This document shows positions 26,544 to 34,482 of a stretch of DNA of 64,000 nucleotides, one piece after another. This stretch comes from Jeotgalicoccus halotolerans. Lineage in GTDB: Bacteria; Bacillota; Bacilli; Staphylococcales; Salinicoccaceae. Position numbers and translations under genes: made by a program. How positions within the stretch are numbered: the first letter of the stretch is position 1; each line of letters opens with the position of its first letter. The notes below the pieces were generated by a model that ran no database searches, was not told the DNA's origin, and saw only the letters and a list, made by a program, of their open reading frames with translations. The stretch is from the NCBI RefSeq assembly GCF_003387165.1, contig NZ_QUMW01000011.1:62001-126000 (forward strand), given 5' to 3'.

Positions 26544-27083
26544 ATGAAAAATAATAAACATAGTTTTGAATTTAAGTTAACAGTCGTAACAGATTATTTA
26601 AATGGCGAAGGTGGATTTCAATATCTAGGTAAAAAATATAGTATTCAAGATTCATTGATTAAAATATGGGTCACTCAATATAATCAATTTGGTGATGAGG
26701 GCTTAGCTAAATCTATGACACATACACACTACTCTGGTGAATTTAAGCGTGCTGTTTTACAATACAGACAAGAAAATCAACTGTCTTATAGAGAAACAGC
26801 GATTCATTTTGGACTCAAGAATAGTTCAATGATCGCAAATTGGCAGCGTAAACTACTTGAATGTGGTCCGGCTGCTCTAGACAGTCACTTAGGGAGATCG
26901 AGAAAACATATGGTTAAAGAGGATCAAAGCAATAATAAGACAACAAATCGGGACGAGCCACTAAATGAGACAGAACGAGAGGAACTTGAACGCCTAAGAG
27001 AACAGTTACGAATGTCAAAACTAGAAAACATTATTTTAAAAAAGTTGAACGCCTTACCGAAAAATCCAACAGACAACAAGTAA
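26544..27083 (+). CDS. IS150-type transposase OrfA
   Basis: A 179-residue DNA-binding component. Two helix-turn-helix units are visible: one in about residues 5-60 (SFEFKLTVVTDYLNGEGGF with YLGKKYSIQDSLIKIWV) and another in about 65-115 (GEFKRAVLQYRQENQLSYRE with HFGLKNSSMIANWQRK), followed by a leucine-zipper-like helix ETEREELERLREQLRMSKLE used for multimerisation. The frame is left at the A6G site 27038-27044 by a -1 shift to make the OrfAB transposase; without shifting it ends at 27083 and acts as a regulator. The RBS GGGGAG lies in the stem-loop at the IS end. Confidence 0.92.
   Translation: MKNNKHSFEFKLTVVTDYLNGEGGFQYLGKKYSIQDSLIKIWVTQYNQFGDEGLAKSMTHTHYSGEFKRAVLQYRQENQLSYRETAIHFGLKNSSMIANWQRKLLECGPAALDSHLGRSRKHMVKEDQSNNKTTNRDEPLNETEREELERLREQLRMSKLENIILKKLNALPKNPTDNK
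27038..27044 (+). other. Programmed -1 frameshift site of the IS element
   Basis: The heptamer A AAA AAG is in the right phase: zero-frame codons AAA-AAG (Lys-Lys) in orfA re-pair as AAA-AAA in the -1 frame, which is open straight into orfB (VERLTEKSNRQQ...). This is the standard fusion mechanism of IS3-family transposases. Confidence 0.85.
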
Positions 27084-27961
27084 AGGTAGCCATCGAAGTA
27101 AGGCAAGAGACAGAGTATACTCTAAAAGACATTTTAGCAGTGATGCAGCTACCGAAGTCTGTATACTACTACTGGGTGAAGCATATGGACGATCAGACGC
27201 GTAAAAATCAATGGCTGGTAGACAAAGTGAAGTCAATCGTATCAAAGCATAAAGGGCGATATGGCTACAGAAGAATTCAAGTAGAGCTCGAACAGTCAGA
27301 AGGGATACGTGTGAATCATAAACGTTTACTGCGTATTATGAGATTACACAATCTTTTATGCCAGAAGTTCAGAAATAAATCTAGACAGAAATATCGTTCA
27401 TACAAAGGTAATATTGGAAAAGTCGCACCGAATCATGTGAATCGTCACTTTCAATCTGATCAATTCAATCAACTATGGGTGACAGATGTGACAGAGTTTG
27501 CGTTGCCCATCAAAGGACAGAAGCTCTATCTGTCCACAATCATGGATTGTTACAATTCTGAAATTATTGCTTATAAAATGAGTCATTCACCAACTTTAGA
27601 CATCGCAACTGATCCGTTGCATCGTGCTTTAAATACACATCAATCTCAATTGAATCAATTGGTCGTTCACTCTGATCAAGGCTATCACTATCAACATAGA
27701 AGTTGGGTTCATCTGCTTGAATCTTTTGGTGCCACAATGAGCATGTCTAGGAAAGGAAACTGCTTGGATAATGCCGCTATGGAAAATTTCTTTGGCATCT
27801 TGAAGCAAGAAATGTTTTATGGTGTATCATTTGAATCTTATACATCATTGGAAGAGAGCATTCATGAGTACATTAATTATTATAATAAATATAGAATCAA
27901 GACAAAATTAAAAGGCATGTCTCCTGGACAATTCAGGAAACATACCTTGAAATCAGCCTAA
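27044..27961 (+). CDS. IS150-type transposase OrfB (DDE integrase domain)
   Basis: The -1 frame relative to orfA, translated mainly as an OrfAB fusion; the first internal start codon is GTG at 27140 (273 residues from there). An HTH_21-like segment (SKHKGRYGYRRIQVELEQ) precedes the rve integrase core. The catalytic triad is intact: Asp in VTDVTEF, Asp in VVHSDQGYHYQH and Glu in NAAMENFFGILKQEMF, with the typical K seven residues after the glutamate. It ends YNKYRIKTKLKGMSPGQFR, the conserved IS3-family tail. A small hairpin CCAAAAGTT/AACTTTTGG follows the stop within the right inverted repeat. Confidence 0.92.
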   Translation, partial: VERLTEKSNRQQVKVAIEVRQETEYTLKDILAVMQLPKSVYYYWVKHMDDQTRKNQWLVDKVKSIVSKHKGRYGYRRIQVELEQSEGIRVNHKRLLRIMRLHNLLCQKFRNKSRQKYRSYKGNIGKVAPNHVNRHFQSDQFNQLWVTDVTEFALPIKGQKLYLSTIMDCYNSEIIAYKMSHSPTLDIATDPLHRALNTHQSQLNQLVVHSDQGYHYQHRSWVHLLESFGATMSMSRKGNCLDNAAMENFFGILKQEMFYGVSFESYTSLEESIHEYINYYNKYRIKTKLKGMSPGQFRKHTLKSA

Positions 27962-27993
27962 ATCCAAAAGTTCAACTTTTGGGTAGCACGTCA

Positions 27994-28012
27994 TTTTGAG
28001 AGGCTTATTTTT
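27994..28012 (-). terminator. Right half of the split terminator
   Basis: TTT (27994-27996) is the second target duplication, then T and GAGAGGCTTATTTTT (27998-28012), the exact complement of 26472-26486. It overlaps the stop codon of the minus-strand hydratase gene, so the original hairpin terminated both convergent genes. With the IS inserted, neither gene keeps an intact hairpin unless the arms pair across 1.5 kb. Confidence 0.83.
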
Positions 28013-28745
28013 TAACTTCTATTTCAACCTTGCCAAATCCTTCAAATACTCCTTCATATTTTCCAGCTTCCAGCTTGACCGGCAGAATAAAAGTACCTGA
28101 CGAAACAAATTGTCCCGCTTCAAGCCCTTTTCCCTGACTGCTGAGTTTTTTTATCAGCCATTTTACAGCCTTAACCGGATGTCCCATTACTTCTGATGAT
28201 TGTCCCCGTTTAATTTCTTCGCCGTTAAACAAAAGCCTGCCCGTGATATTATCGAGATCCTCGTAATCGGCAGATTTCGATTCACCGATCACCACCGCTC
28301 CAGCCACCGCACAGTCAGCAACCACTTCATATTTCGATATATTCGGGAACCAGTTATTATATCTGCCGTCAGGAAGTTCAAGCGCCGGCGCCACAGCACA
28401 TTTCGATAAAATACTTTCCTCATCGTCCGTGACACTCAATTTTTCATTTACGTAGAAAACCAGTTCCAGCTCAGCAAGCGGAATATTATAATCCGCTAAA
28501 CTCATTTCAGTAATCACCTGGCTTGCAGTAAAAGGACCGTAAACCGGCTCACTGCTGTCAAACAGTGCCTGTGTCTCTTCGCTTGTCATGCTGATTTTAT
28601 AACCCTTTGCAGATGCATTCTGCATACTTAAAATTTCAGTCTGAATATTATAAGCGGCTTCAACAGTATCGGTTTTAATATCCTTCCCCGGCTTTAAACT
28701 CTTTCCCTTCAGCCTTGCTTCGTATAATTTTTCTGCATCTGTCAT
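28005..28745 (-). CDS. 2-keto-4-pentenoate hydratase-like protein (MhpD/FAH fold)
   Basis: A 246-residue member of the 2-hydroxypenta-2,4-dienoate hydratase/oxaloacetate decarboxylase branch of the fumarylacetoacetase fold. AYNIQTEILSM with KGYKISMTS near residue 45, PLAELELVFYVNEKL (the metal-binding ELE region, about 90-104), VAPALELPDGRYNNW and GQSSEVMGHPVKAVKWL (about 175-195) are the family landmarks. It would add water across an unsaturated oxo acid, a step of aromatic meta-cleavage pathways. It is the last gene of the TRAP-cupin cluster, suggesting the imported compound is a hydroxy- or oxo-acid. The IS element sits immediately beyond its stop. Confidence 0.82.
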   Translation of the reverse strand: MTDAEKLYEARLKGKSLKPGKDIKTDTVEAAYNIQTEILSMQNASAKGYKISMTSEETQALFDSSEPVYGPFTASQVITEMSLADYNIPLAELELVFYVNEKLSVTDDEESILSKCAVAPALELPDGRYNNWFPNISKYEVVADCAVAGAVVIGESKSADYEDLDNITGRLLFNGEEIKRGQSSEVMGHPVKAVKWLIKKLSSQGKGLEAGQFVSSGTFILPVKLEAGKYEGVFEGFGKVEIEVKK

Positions 28746-28755
28746 GCTACCCCTC

Positions 28756-28794
28756 CTGAATATTGCAATATAATAAATATATCATAATATTCAG
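28756..28794 (-). promoter_or_regulatory. Inverted repeat in the cupin-hydratase gap
   Basis: Perfect 9-bp arms CTGAATATT/AATATTCAG separated by 21 AT-rich nt. The downstream arm (minus strand) touches the hydratase ribosome binding site CAGGAGGGG, so it may tune translation or RNA processing inside the operon. Confidence 0.4.
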
Positions 28795-28800
28795 GTAATT

Positions 28801-29136
28801 CTAAAATATAATTGCGACTATTTTAAGCGGTATATCTTCAGTGTTAACCAGACCGTGCGACTGGCCTTTCGTAATTACACAGCAGTCCCCTTTTTCAACC
28901 GTCTTAAATTCACCATCTGAATCCTGAAATTCACCTTTTCCTTCTATTATATGGTAAATTTCGCTGTCATCAGTATGCTGGTGATAACCGATTGATGCGA
29001 AAGCTTCCAGTTCGATTTCCAGCACTTTGCGAATACCTTCAAGGTTCCCTTCTTTAATATAAGATGTCGAAAAAATGCTGCCTCTGCCGCCAAATCTGTT
29101 TTTTAATTCTATAGTATCTTCCGGTTTAATAATCAT
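28801..29136 (-). CDS. Small cupin-domain protein
   Basis: A 111-residue single-domain cupin. Motif 1 reads GYHQHTDDSEIYHIIEGKGEF (about 52-72; His, His, Glu, His-type metal ligands with G(X)5HXH(X)3-4E character) and motif 2 is KGDCCVITKGQSHGLVN (about 83-99) with the fourth histidine. It probably binds a divalent metal and acts as a small sugar- or acid-processing enzyme or sensor. It lies 12 bp after dctM and precedes the hydratase gene, within the TRAP operon. Function not predictable beyond the fold. Confidence 0.82.
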   Translation of the reverse strand: MIIKPEDTIELKNRFGGRGSIFSTSYIKEGNLEGIRKVLEIELEAFASIGYHQHTDDSEIYHIIEGKGEFQDSDGEFKTVEKGDCCVITKGQSHGLVNTEDIPLKIVAIIF

Positions 29137-29148
29137 TTATTCTGCTCC

Positions 29149-30432
29149 TTATTTAAGTAAATTTGGTAAAAATGTTGATATTGAAGGTACGAATATAATC
29201 AGTACGACCATGATTGCTACGATGAATAATATATGCAGAATATAAGGCAGTGTTTCTTCTATCCCCATTTTTTTATCCGTCACAGAGGCTCCCGCGATGA
29301 GCGACAGCCCGACCGGAGGTGTAATATTCGCGAGTGCAAAGTTCATAATCATCACCATGCCGAAATGGACCGGATCGATACCAAATTCCATTGCTATCGG
29401 CATGAAAATCGGCGTTAAGAGTACAATCAGCGATGTGACTTCTGTGAGCATGCCTAATATTAATAAAATCAGTGACACGAGAATCAGAAAGACCATCGGC
29501 GAATCCGCGAAGTTCAGGAAGAACCCTGATACTGCATCCGGAATATGATTGACAGTCAGTACATATGTAAAGACATTCGCCATAGATATGATAATTAAAA
29601 TGGTCGCTGATGTTATTGCGGAACCCGCCATAATTTCTTTAACTTTAGACCAGTTCAGTTCTTTGTAAAACAGCGATAAAATAAATCCGTAAACGACCGC
29701 GATAACTGCTGCTTCTGTCGCTGTAGCATAACCTGAAAAGATACTGCCGAGTATAAAGATTGGTGTCAGAAGAGGAAAAAATGCTTCTTTAGTCACTTTC
29801 CAGAATTCCTGCCACGATATCTTTTCTGTTCGGATATCGCCGAATCCTTTTTTCCTGCTCATAAACCAGACGTAAATACATAAGGCGAGCGCCAGCAGCA
29901 CACCAGGTATAATTCCTGCAAAGAACAGGTCGCCGATGGAAATATTTGCGGTAATTCCGAGGATAACCATTGTGATACTCGGCGGTATAATCAGCCCGAG
30001 CACACCGGCCGGTCCGATAATGCTCGCTATAAATGATTTCGAGTACTCCTCTTCTTTAAGCCTTGGAACAAGCACAGAACCTACAGCATAAGTAGTCGCC
30101 ACTGTAGATCCTGAGACTGCGCCGAACAAGGCCGACGTTATAACCGTTGTAATGGCCGTGCCTCCTGATAATTTACCGGCAAAAGCATTGGCTAATGCCA
30201 TCAGGCGCTTCGTGAGTCCGCCTTTCCCCATAATATTTCCCGCCAGAATAAACAACGGAATTGCCAGATAAGAAAAGTTGTTCACACCGGCAAAACCGCG
30301 CTGAATAATAATCTCTAGCGGCACTCCGCCGATGAGCAGCATGACGAGACTGACTATGCCGATAACAAAAGCAATCGGCATTCCAAGAAACAGCAGCAGA
30401 AAGAATAGTATAAGCATACTAATTGCGAGCAT
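29149..30432 (-). CDS. dctM: TRAP transporter large permease DctM
   Basis: A 427-residue membrane protein of about twelve helices matching the DctM/SiaM large subunit: LFLGMPIAFVIGIVSLVML at the start, RGFAGVNNFSYLAIPLFILAGNIMGKGG, the sodium-site segment GAVSGSTVATTYAVGSVLVPRL, GPAGVLGLIIPPSITMVILG and NFALANITPPVGLSLI. It forms the transport channel with DctQ and receives substrate from DctP, using a sodium gradient. Its ATG overlaps the dctQ stop by one base, so translation is coupled. Confidence 0.93.
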   Translation of the reverse strand: MLAISMLILFFLLLFLGMPIAFVIGIVSLVMLLIGGVPLEIIIQRGFAGVNNFSYLAIPLFILAGNIMGKGGLTKRLMALANAFAGKLSGGTAITTVITSALFGAVSGSTVATTYAVGSVLVPRLKEEEYSKSFIASIIGPAGVLGLIIPPSITMVILGITANISIGDLFFAGIIPGVLLALALCIYVWFMSRKKGFGDIRTEKISWQEFWKVTKEAFFPLLTPIFILGSIFSGYATATEAAVIAVVYGFILSLFYKELNWSKVKEIMAGSAITSATILIIISMANVFTYVLTVNHIPDAVSGFFLNFADSPMVFLILVSLILLILGMLTEVTSLIVLLTPIFMPIAMEFGIDPVHFGMVMIMNFALANITPPVGLSLIAGASVTDKKMGIEETLPYILHILFIVAIMVVLIIFVPSISTFLPNLLK

Positions 30433-30905
30433 TAAACCGCCTCGCTTTCATGCTGCGGTTTTTCGGCATTTATAATTAAAAAGTATAGCGACAGCAGGCT
30501 GCTGACGGGTATTGAGAGATAAAACACCGTCATCGGCAGCTGCAGTGTCGATGATGTAAAATCAAGTGACTGGTACGAAAATATAAATCCGTATACTGTC
30601 AGAACTAAGAAAAACAGCCCGAGCAGTATATTCACCGTTAAATATAAATAAGGGCGCAGCTTATCACCCGCACGTTTAACAAAAAAGTTAACTGCAAGGT
30701 GCCCCCGCTCATAGACAGCAACGCTCATTCCGAGAAACGTCATCCAGACAACCAAAAGACGGGACAATTCCTCAGTCCCCGGCATTGAATAATCAAAAAA
30801 TCTCGTTATGACCTGTGTCAGAACAATCAATGTGAGCAGAGCAATAACAACAGCGCACGCAATATATAAAAATTTCACTAATGCTTTCGTCATATTACTC
30901 ATCAT
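30432..30905 (-). CDS. dctQ: TRAP transporter small permease DctQ
   Basis: A 157-residue protein with four hydrophobic helices; TRFFDYSMPGTEELSRLLVVWMTFLGMSVAVYERGHLAVNFF is the DctQ signature region (about 40-80), which I quote only by its landmarks PGTEELSR and GHLAV. It bridges DctM in the membrane. The reading frame overlaps the end of dctP by 11 nt; three possible ATG codons (30905, 30902, 30893) follow GGAGG, so the exact start is uncertain by four residues. Confidence 0.9.
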   Translation of the reverse strand: MMSNMTKALVKFLYIACAVVIALLTLIVLTQVITRFFDYSMPGTEELSRLLVVWMTFLGMSVAVYERGHLAVNFFVKRAGDKLRPYLYLTVNILLGLFFLVLTVYGFIFSYQSLDFTSSTLQLPMTVFYLSIPVSSLLSLYFLIINAEKPQHESEAV

Positions 30906-31896
30906 CCTCCCATCCGGAATTCCTGCGGTACATATCCATCATTTCTTTGCCGAACACTGTGTCTTCCCATTTGTCATATACAGGCATCATCGCTTCTCTG
31001 AAGGCTTCCTTATCCACGTTATCGTTAACTTCCATACCATTTTCAGCGAGAAATTTTATATGCTCAGACTCTGTTTCGTCGTTTGCTGCTTGAATTTCTT
31101 TCGAAATTTTATCGATTTCAGCTGTGAGGATTTTCTGATCTTCGATACTAATTTCCTCCCAAGTTTCCCCGTCGATTACAACCATGACCGTGTTATAAAA
31201 ATGGCCGGTCAGCGATAAGTAATCCTGCACTTCATTGAAACGCGGTGCAACGATATTCGCGAGCGGATTTTCCTGCGCATCAAGCGCGCCCTGCTGCAGT
31301 GCCCCGTATACTTCACTGAAAGCCATAACTGTCGGCAGGGCACCCGCCTGTTCAAACGTATCGACGCGGAGCGCTGTTTCCGCCACGCGGATATTCATTC
31401 CCTTTAAATCCTCCGGTTTTACGACCGGCCCCTCATTATTTGTTACGTGGCGGAAACCCCACTCCAGATATCCCGCTGTATGCATACCGTATTCTTCAAC
31501 AATATCTGCTATGTACTCTCCAAACTCACCGTCATAAGCTTCACGTGCCTCCTGTTCACTCGGCCACATGTACGGAAGATCTTCAATCGCAAGCCGCATA
31601 TCCATGGTCTGCATAGAACCAACCATTACAGCAAGGCCGTTCATCGCTCCCACATCGACCTGCTGCAGCATTTCAGTTTCGCTGCCGAGCTGTGAGTTCG
31701 GGTAAATTTCAAATTTTACTCTGCCTTCCGTTTCTTCTTCCACCGCTTCAGCCATTTTATTAATCTCTATTGCCTGATTCGTATCCGGCGGCAGGGCGTG
31801 TCCAAACTGCAGCGTGACACTTTCATCGTCTTTACTGCATGCCGCAAGGAGCAGTAAAAATGATAAAACACCTGCCAGTAACGTATATTTTCTCAT
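30895..31896 (-). CDS. dctP: TRAP transporter substrate-binding protein DctP
   Basis: A 333-residue lipoprotein: hydrophobic leader with lipobox LLAAC (lipidated Cys20). The mature part has the DctP pattern: LQFGHALPPDTNQAIEI, EIYPNSQLGSETEMLQQV (about 62-79), the substrate-carboxylate arginine in MNIRVAET (about 165-172) and GALDAQENPLANI (about 208-220). The arginine predicts a carboxylate-bearing ligand such as a sugar acid, aromatic acid or 2-oxo acid. First gene of dctPQM-cupin-hydratase, with its own sigma-A promoter. Confidence 0.92.
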   Translation of the reverse strand: MRKYTLLAGVLSFLLLLAACSKDDESVTLQFGHALPPDTNQAIEINKMAEAVEEETEGRVKFEIYPNSQLGSETEMLQQVDVGAMNGLAVMVGSMQTMDMRLAIEDLPYMWPSEQEAREAYDGEFGEYIADIVEEYGMHTAGYLEWGFRHVTNNEGPVVKPEDLKGMNIRVAETALRVDTFEQAGALPTVMAFSEVYGALQQGALDAQENPLANIVAPRFNEVQDYLSLTGHFYNTVMVVIDGETWEEISIEDQKILTAEIDKISKEIQAANDETESEHIKFLAENGMEVNDNVDKEAFREAMMPVYDKWEDTVFGKEMMDMYRRNSGWEDDE

Positions 31897-31930
31897 AATC
31901 CTGTCAGCTCCCCCTTATCATTTTCTAATA

Positions 31931-31959
31931 ATTATAAATTAAAATGCAATGTTATACAA
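31931..31959 (-). promoter_or_regulatory. Predicted sigma-A promoter of the TRAP operon
   Basis: On the minus strand TTGTAT, 17 nt, TATAAT, 35 bp before the dctP ATG. It is back to back with the promoter of the divergent aminotransferase gene. Confidence 0.6.
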
Positions 31960-31972
31960 ACGACAATCCAAT

Positions 31973-32002
31973 TTGCTTTTTATTAACTGAAAATTCTATA
32001 AT
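31973..32002 (+). promoter_or_regulatory. Predicted sigma-A promoter of the aminotransferase gene
   Basis: TTGCTT, 18 nt, TATAAT (31997-32002), 32 bp before the ATG at 32035. Confidence 0.6.
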
Positions 32003-32034
32003 GGATAGAATAGTTCATTATAGGAGTGAAACAC

Positions 32035-33186
32035 ATGCCAGATTTAAATCCGCGTGCGACAGCTTTATCCATCCCGGGAATCAGAGTATTTTCAAATCAG
32101 GTTCAGCTTTTTCCTGACGGTGTCAATTTAACTATCGGACAGCCTGATTTCCCTACACCCGACAGCGTAAAAGAAGCGGCTATCACAGCGATCAGCAATA
32201 ATAAAACCGGCTATTCTCTAAACGCAGGCATCGTTGAACTGCGCCAGGCCGCTGCGGACTTTTTTGCAGATAAATATAACGCTTATTACACTGCTGATGA
32301 GGTTGTGATAACAAATGGAGCGAGTGAAGCACTTGACTCAGTCCTCCGCACGATCTTAACTGAAGGCGACGAAGTCATTATTACCGCACCTGCATACCCA
32401 GCCTACGAATCGCTGATTAAATTGAATGGCGGCACCGTAAAATATCTCGATGTCAGCAACACACAATTCGTCCCGGATATTAAAAAGCTGGAGGCTTTAG
32501 TTACTAATAACACTAAAGCTGTGCTCTTAAACTATCCATCTAATCCGACAGGCGCGTCTTTATCAGAAAAAGATGTAAAAAATATTGCAGATTTTATCAG
32601 CAGCAAGGACTTATTCCTTATCAGCGATGAAATATACAGCGAAAATGTTTATGAAAACAAACATATTTCGTTTGGCAGCATGGATAATATATACAATAAA
32701 ACAATACTGATTCACGGCGTATCAAAATCTCATTCGATGACCGGCTGGAGAGTCGGCTATACATTATCACCTAGACATTTAAGCGATGAAATATTAAAAG
32801 TGCATTTAAACAACTCAATCTGTGCAGCGGTGCCGAGCCAGTATGCGGCGCTTGAGGCGCTGACAAATGCAAAAGATTATCCGAAAGTGATGAATGAAGC
32901 ATATTTTAAACGCCGTGACTATGTTTACGACAGACTCGTAAAAATGGGCTGTACAGTAGAAAAACCGGGCGGTGCTTTTTACATATTCCCCGACATCTCA
33001 TTTACGGGAATGGACGACTGGGACTTCGCGGCAGCATTGCTGAAAGAGAAACATATGGCAGTCGTTCCGGGTTCCGCCTTCTCTGAACACGGTGCCGGCC
33101 ACATCCGCATCTCGTTTGCGAGTTCAATTGAAACGCTTGAAGAAGCTATGAACAGACTGGAAGCATTTGTGAAAAGCTTGAGTTAG
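32035..33186 (+). CDS. patA: PatA-type PLP aminotransferase
   Basis: A 383-residue class I/II aminotransferase. LTIGQPDFPTPDSVKEAA (about 40-57), VVITNGASEALDSVLRT, NYPSNPTGASLS (about 167), the Asp-Tyr-equivalent ISDEIYSENVYE and the PLP lysine in HGVSKSHSMTGWRVGY (about 232-247) are all present. It resembles the PatA/AraT-like enzymes that use N-acetyl-LL-diaminopimelate or aromatic amino acids. I set the start at 32035, where AGGAG lies eight bases upstream; an in-frame GTG at 32026 abuts the AGGAG. Divergent from the TRAP operon; terminator follows. Confidence 0.87.
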   Translation: MPDLNPRATALSIPGIRVFSNQVQLFPDGVNLTIGQPDFPTPDSVKEAAITAISNNKTGYSLNAGIVELRQAAADFFADKYNAYYTADEVVITNGASEALDSVLRTILTEGDEVIITAPAYPAYESLIKLNGGTVKYLDVSNTQFVPDIKKLEALVTNNTKAVLLNYPSNPTGASLSEKDVKNIADFISSKDLFLISDEIYSENVYENKHISFGSMDNIYNKTILIHGVSKSHSMTGWRVGYTLSPRHLSDEILKVHLNNSICAAVPSQYAALEALTNAKDYPKVMNEAYFKRRDYVYDRLVKMGCTVEKPGGAFYIFPDISFTGMDDWDFAAALLKEKHMAVVPGSAFSEHGAGHIRISFASSIETLEEAMNRLEAFVKSLS

Positions 33187-33190
33187 TAAA

Positions 33191-33227
33191 AAAAGGTTCA
33201 CCGGAAGATTTCCGGCGAACCTTTTTT
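33191..33227 (+). terminator. Terminator of the aminotransferase gene
   Basis: Stem AAAGGTTC.CCGGAA/TTCCGG.GAACCTTT with a GAT loop, T-run TTTTTT after it. Confidence 0.9.
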
Positions 33228-33285
33228 GGGTTAAATTCGTTTGTATTTCTCACGGAGGCACGAGCATTTAGTTTAATAATCTTTT

Positions 33286-34482
33286 TTAACTAAATTTGGT
33301 ATTAAAACGCTGGGCAATTTCTTTACCTATTTCAATTGAGCATGTGGCCGCAGGTGATGGTGCATTCAGCACATGAATACTGCGGTCATTTTCTTCAAAG
33401 TAAAAATCATCCAGCAGTGTGCCGTCCGGTTTCATTGCCTGGGCTCTGACCCCTGCTTCCATAGGTGTTATCTCACTCGCTTTAATAAGAGGAATTAATT
33501 TCTGCGCTGCTTTAACAAATGCTTTTTTATTAAATGATCTATAGTATTCTCCAATTGCTTCTTTAACGTTCTTTAATCCCATTCGATAAAGTCCCGGGAA
33601 TGTTAAAATCTCTAATGTCTCAGATTTATCAAAACCAATTTTCTTGTAGGCTTCTTTTTTAAATCCAAGCACAGCGTTCGGACCTACATCCACACCCCCG
33701 CCAACCATATTTGTAAAATGCACTCCAAGGAATGGCAGCTCAGGGTTTGGTACCGGATAGATTAATGTTTTAACGTATTTCTCCGCATCTTCATTCAGTT
33801 TAAAGTACTCTCCTCTGAACGGGATTATCTTAACGTCAGTATCAATTCCGCTCAACTTAGCTAGTTTGTCACTGTACAGGCCAGCACAGTTAACAAGGTA
33901 ATCTGCTTCATAAACGGTTTTGTTCGTCGTCACTTCAATCGTATCTGCGTTATTTTTTACCGCTTCAACTTTATTATTGTAATGAATTTCTCCCCCGTTG
34001 TTTATAAATAGTTCACCAAATTTCTCAGTGACTTCACGGAAATTAATGATACCAGTATTTTTCACATGAATACCGCCGACTGTATTAACGTATGGTTCAA
34101 TTTTACGTACCGCTTCTCCATCCAGCAGTGTAACGTCCAGTTTGTTCATCAACCCCCGTTCGTATAAATTACGCATACGTTCTAGTTCTTCTTCCTCAGT
34201 CGCAACGATTACTTTTCCACATTGGTTATATTCAATGTTGTGTTTCTTGCAAAACTCTATCATTGATGCGGAACCATTTTTGGCGAATTCTGCTTTGTAA
34301 GACCCCGGCCGGTAATAAATCCCAGAGTGTATTACTCCGCTGTTATGCCCTGTCTGATGTTCAGCAGCTCTCGCTTCTTTATCCAGCACAACAATTTTTT
34401 TAGAAGGATTTATTTCAGACAGTTGATAAGCCGTGCTCAAACCGATTATTCCCGCACCTACAATTAAAATATCTGCTTTCAT
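33286..34482 (-). CDS. lhgO: LhgO-like L-2-hydroxyacid oxidase (FAD)
   Basis: A 398-residue FAD-dependent oxidase of the DAO/LhgO group. The dinucleotide-binding motif ILIVGAGIIGLSTAYQL starts at residue 4, followed by EARAAEHQTGHNSGVIHSG (about 38-56), YRPGSYKAEFAKNG, NCAGLYSDKLA, PFRGEY and a C-terminal APSPAATCSIEIG, all typical of L-2-hydroxyglutarate dehydrogenase (YgaF). It oxidises an L-2-hydroxy acid and passes electrons to the membrane quinone pool. It abuts the GlcF-like gene and ends a seven-gene minus-strand run, so its true substrate may be the specific compound handled by that cluster. Confidence 0.87.
   Translation of the reverse strand: MKADILIVGAGIIGLSTAYQLSEINPSKKIVVLDKEARAAEHQTGHNSGVIHSGIYYRPGSYKAEFAKNGSASMIEFCKKHNIEYNQCGKVIVATEEEELERMRNLYERGLMNKLDVTLLDGEAVRKIEPYVNTVGGIHVKNTGIINFREVTEKFGELFINNGGEIHYNNKVEAVKNNADTIEVTTNKTVYEADYLVNCAGLYSDKLAKLSGIDTDVKIIPFRGEYFKLNEDAEKYVKTLIYPVPNPELPFLGVHFTNMVGGGVDVGPNAVLGFKKEAYKKIGFDKSETLEILTFPGLYRMGLKNVKEAIGEYYRSFNKKAFVKAAQKLIPLIKASEITPMEAGVRAQAMKPDGTLLDDFYFEENDRSIHVLNAPSPAATCSIEIGKEIAQRFNTKFS

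Larger units (their letters stand above)
26491..27993 (+). mobile_element. IS3-family (IS150-group) insertion sequence, apparently intact
   Basis: A 1503-bp element bounded by 5-prime TGACGTGCTCCCC and 3-prime GGGTAGCACGTCA, terminal inverted repeats with the TG...CA ends of the IS3 family. TTT flanks both ends (26488-26490 and 27994-27996), a 3-bp target duplication. It encodes an OrfA and OrfB in overlapping frames joined by an A6G slippery site, with all DDE residues intact, so it may still be active. Base composition is visibly more AT-rich than its neighbours. The matching of the flanking host sequence (both sides of one terminator hairpin) confirms the boundaries. Confidence 0.93.

Noticed and set aside
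33265..33300. An inverted repeat TTTAGTT/AACTAAA at the lhgO stop as a terminator
   Set aside because: AT-only arms overlapping the stop codon give a very weak hairpin; not listed as a feature.
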